Below are positions 63,450 through 64,000 of a stretch of 64,000 nucleotides of DNA, piece after piece; position 1 is the first letter of the stretch, and each line of letters opens with the position of its first letter. The notes under the pieces are model-generated. The model ran no database searches. It saw only the letters and a program-made list of their open reading frames with translations, and was not told where the DNA came from. Made by a program: the position numbers and the translations under genes. Origin of the DNA: Prorocentrum cordatum (taxonomy: Eukaryota > Sar > Dinophyceae > Prorocentrales > Prorocentraceae); assembly GCA_963575745.1 (NCBI GenBank), contig CAUYUJ010014344.1, positions 22,372 through 86,371 on the forward strand, read 5' to 3'.

Positions 63450-63630
63450 TATTCTGGGTTTCTTAATAAGCGTGGGGGGGTATCCCCCCGAAGGGGTTCA
63501 ACCTCGCCTCGTCGTCGAGCCGCGATGGGGGTCGGAACGCCTTCGGCGCGCGGTGGCTGCCTGCGACGGGGGTCGATGGGGCTGTCGGCGGGGGAGACGC
63601 CCCCCGACGCTTATCAAGAAACTCAGAGTA
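63450..63630. repeat. Foldback element with 31 bp inverted ends
   Basis: The left arm at 63450-63480 (GGGTTTCTTAATAAGCGTGG) and right arm at 63600-63630 (CGACGCTTATCAAGAAACTC) are reverse complements with a few mismatches. The interior is about 120 bp, GC-rich and without an ORF of note. It resembles a MITE or foldback element. No target duplication is obvious. Confidence 0.75.
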
Positions 63631-63689
63631 TGTATCGGCCTGGCCCGCAAAGCCTTATATAGGCCCAGGGGATGCTCCGCATTGGCGGC

Positions 63690-63795
63690 TCGCTCGTTCC
63701 CTCCGTCCTCCCTCCTCCCTCCTCCCTCCTCTTCCCTCCTCCCTCCTCGTCCTCGTCCTCGTCCTCCTCCTCCTCCTCCTCCTCCTCGCTCGCTC
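63690..63795. repeat. CTCCTC array
   Basis: About 85 bp of CCTCCTC with TCG interruptions. A GGGAGGGA tract follows at 63920-63965. No gene is seen to the window end. Confidence 0.8.
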
Positions 63796-64000
63796 ACTTC
63801 GGGGAGGGGCGCGGTGCCTGCGGCAGGCGCACGTCGCCCAGGACGCCGCCCGCCCCCTCACCGCGCGGGGCTGCGCATGCCCTGGTGGAGTTGGGGTCCG
63901 AGTCGAAGTCAGAGGAGGGAGATGGGGACGGGAGGGAGGGAGGGAGGGAGGGAGGGAGGAGGGAGGATAGGAGGAAGGAGGCGCCCAGATGAAGGGCTAG

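Overview
This looks like nuclear DNA of a dinoflagellate. The decisive sign is a tandem pair of relict dinoflagellate spliced-leader ends (GCCATTTTGGCTCAAG directly followed by CCATTTTGGCTCAAG) at 26090-26120. Supporting signs are huge simple-sequence arrays, very low gene density and retroposed coding sequences. I cannot name the species. No bacterial operons, rRNA genes, tRNA genes or CRISPR arrays were seen.

Layout. 1-5.5 kb: tandem families of non-coding repeats, here called A (a ~300 bp unit with a palindromic core), B (~170 bp satellite), C (~350 bp element with terminal inverted repeats) and D (a 34 bp hairpin). 5.5-11.1 kb: LINE-1, a 5'-truncated and decayed non-LTR retrotransposon. 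11.1-18.4 kb: a mosaic of B and C modules, each ending at a D hairpin. 18.4-23.9 kb: LINE-2, with intact ORF1 and ORF2. 24.2-25.6 kb: a 90 bp minisatellite. 26.09-28.37 kb: a retroposed, trans-spliced mRNA with a 567-residue ORF. 28.38-34.12 kb: LINE-3, also intact. 34.1-37.8 kb: more B modules with D hairpins. From about 37.8 kb the DNA becomes GC-rich and dominated by triplet and minisatellite arrays. It contains one weak gene candidate (about 39.0-39.6 kb) and one clear cellular gene, an LRR protein with an acylation-type N-terminus (57.39 kb onward, broken by indels). A 100-base assembly gap lies at 61401-61500.

How the parts work together. The three LINEs form one family with an unusual architecture. 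ORF1 (coiled coil plus a conserved domain) and ORF2 are in the same frame and separated by a single UGA followed by C. ORF2 encodes an APE-like endonuclease, then a reverse transcriptase whose catalytic box reads WADN instead of [FY]ADD, then a C-terminal RNase H-like domain whose motifs are in circularly permuted order. Three 3' junctions (LINE-1, the retrogene and LINE-3) fall at the same position of the D hairpin, and two successive inserts share a 10 bp target duplication. This suggests site-preferring integration. The 5' ends of LINE-2, LINE-3 and the retrogene carry full or partial spliced-leader ends, suggesting that the templates were trans-spliced mRNAs. This family and its hairpin target are the most likely undescribed system here.
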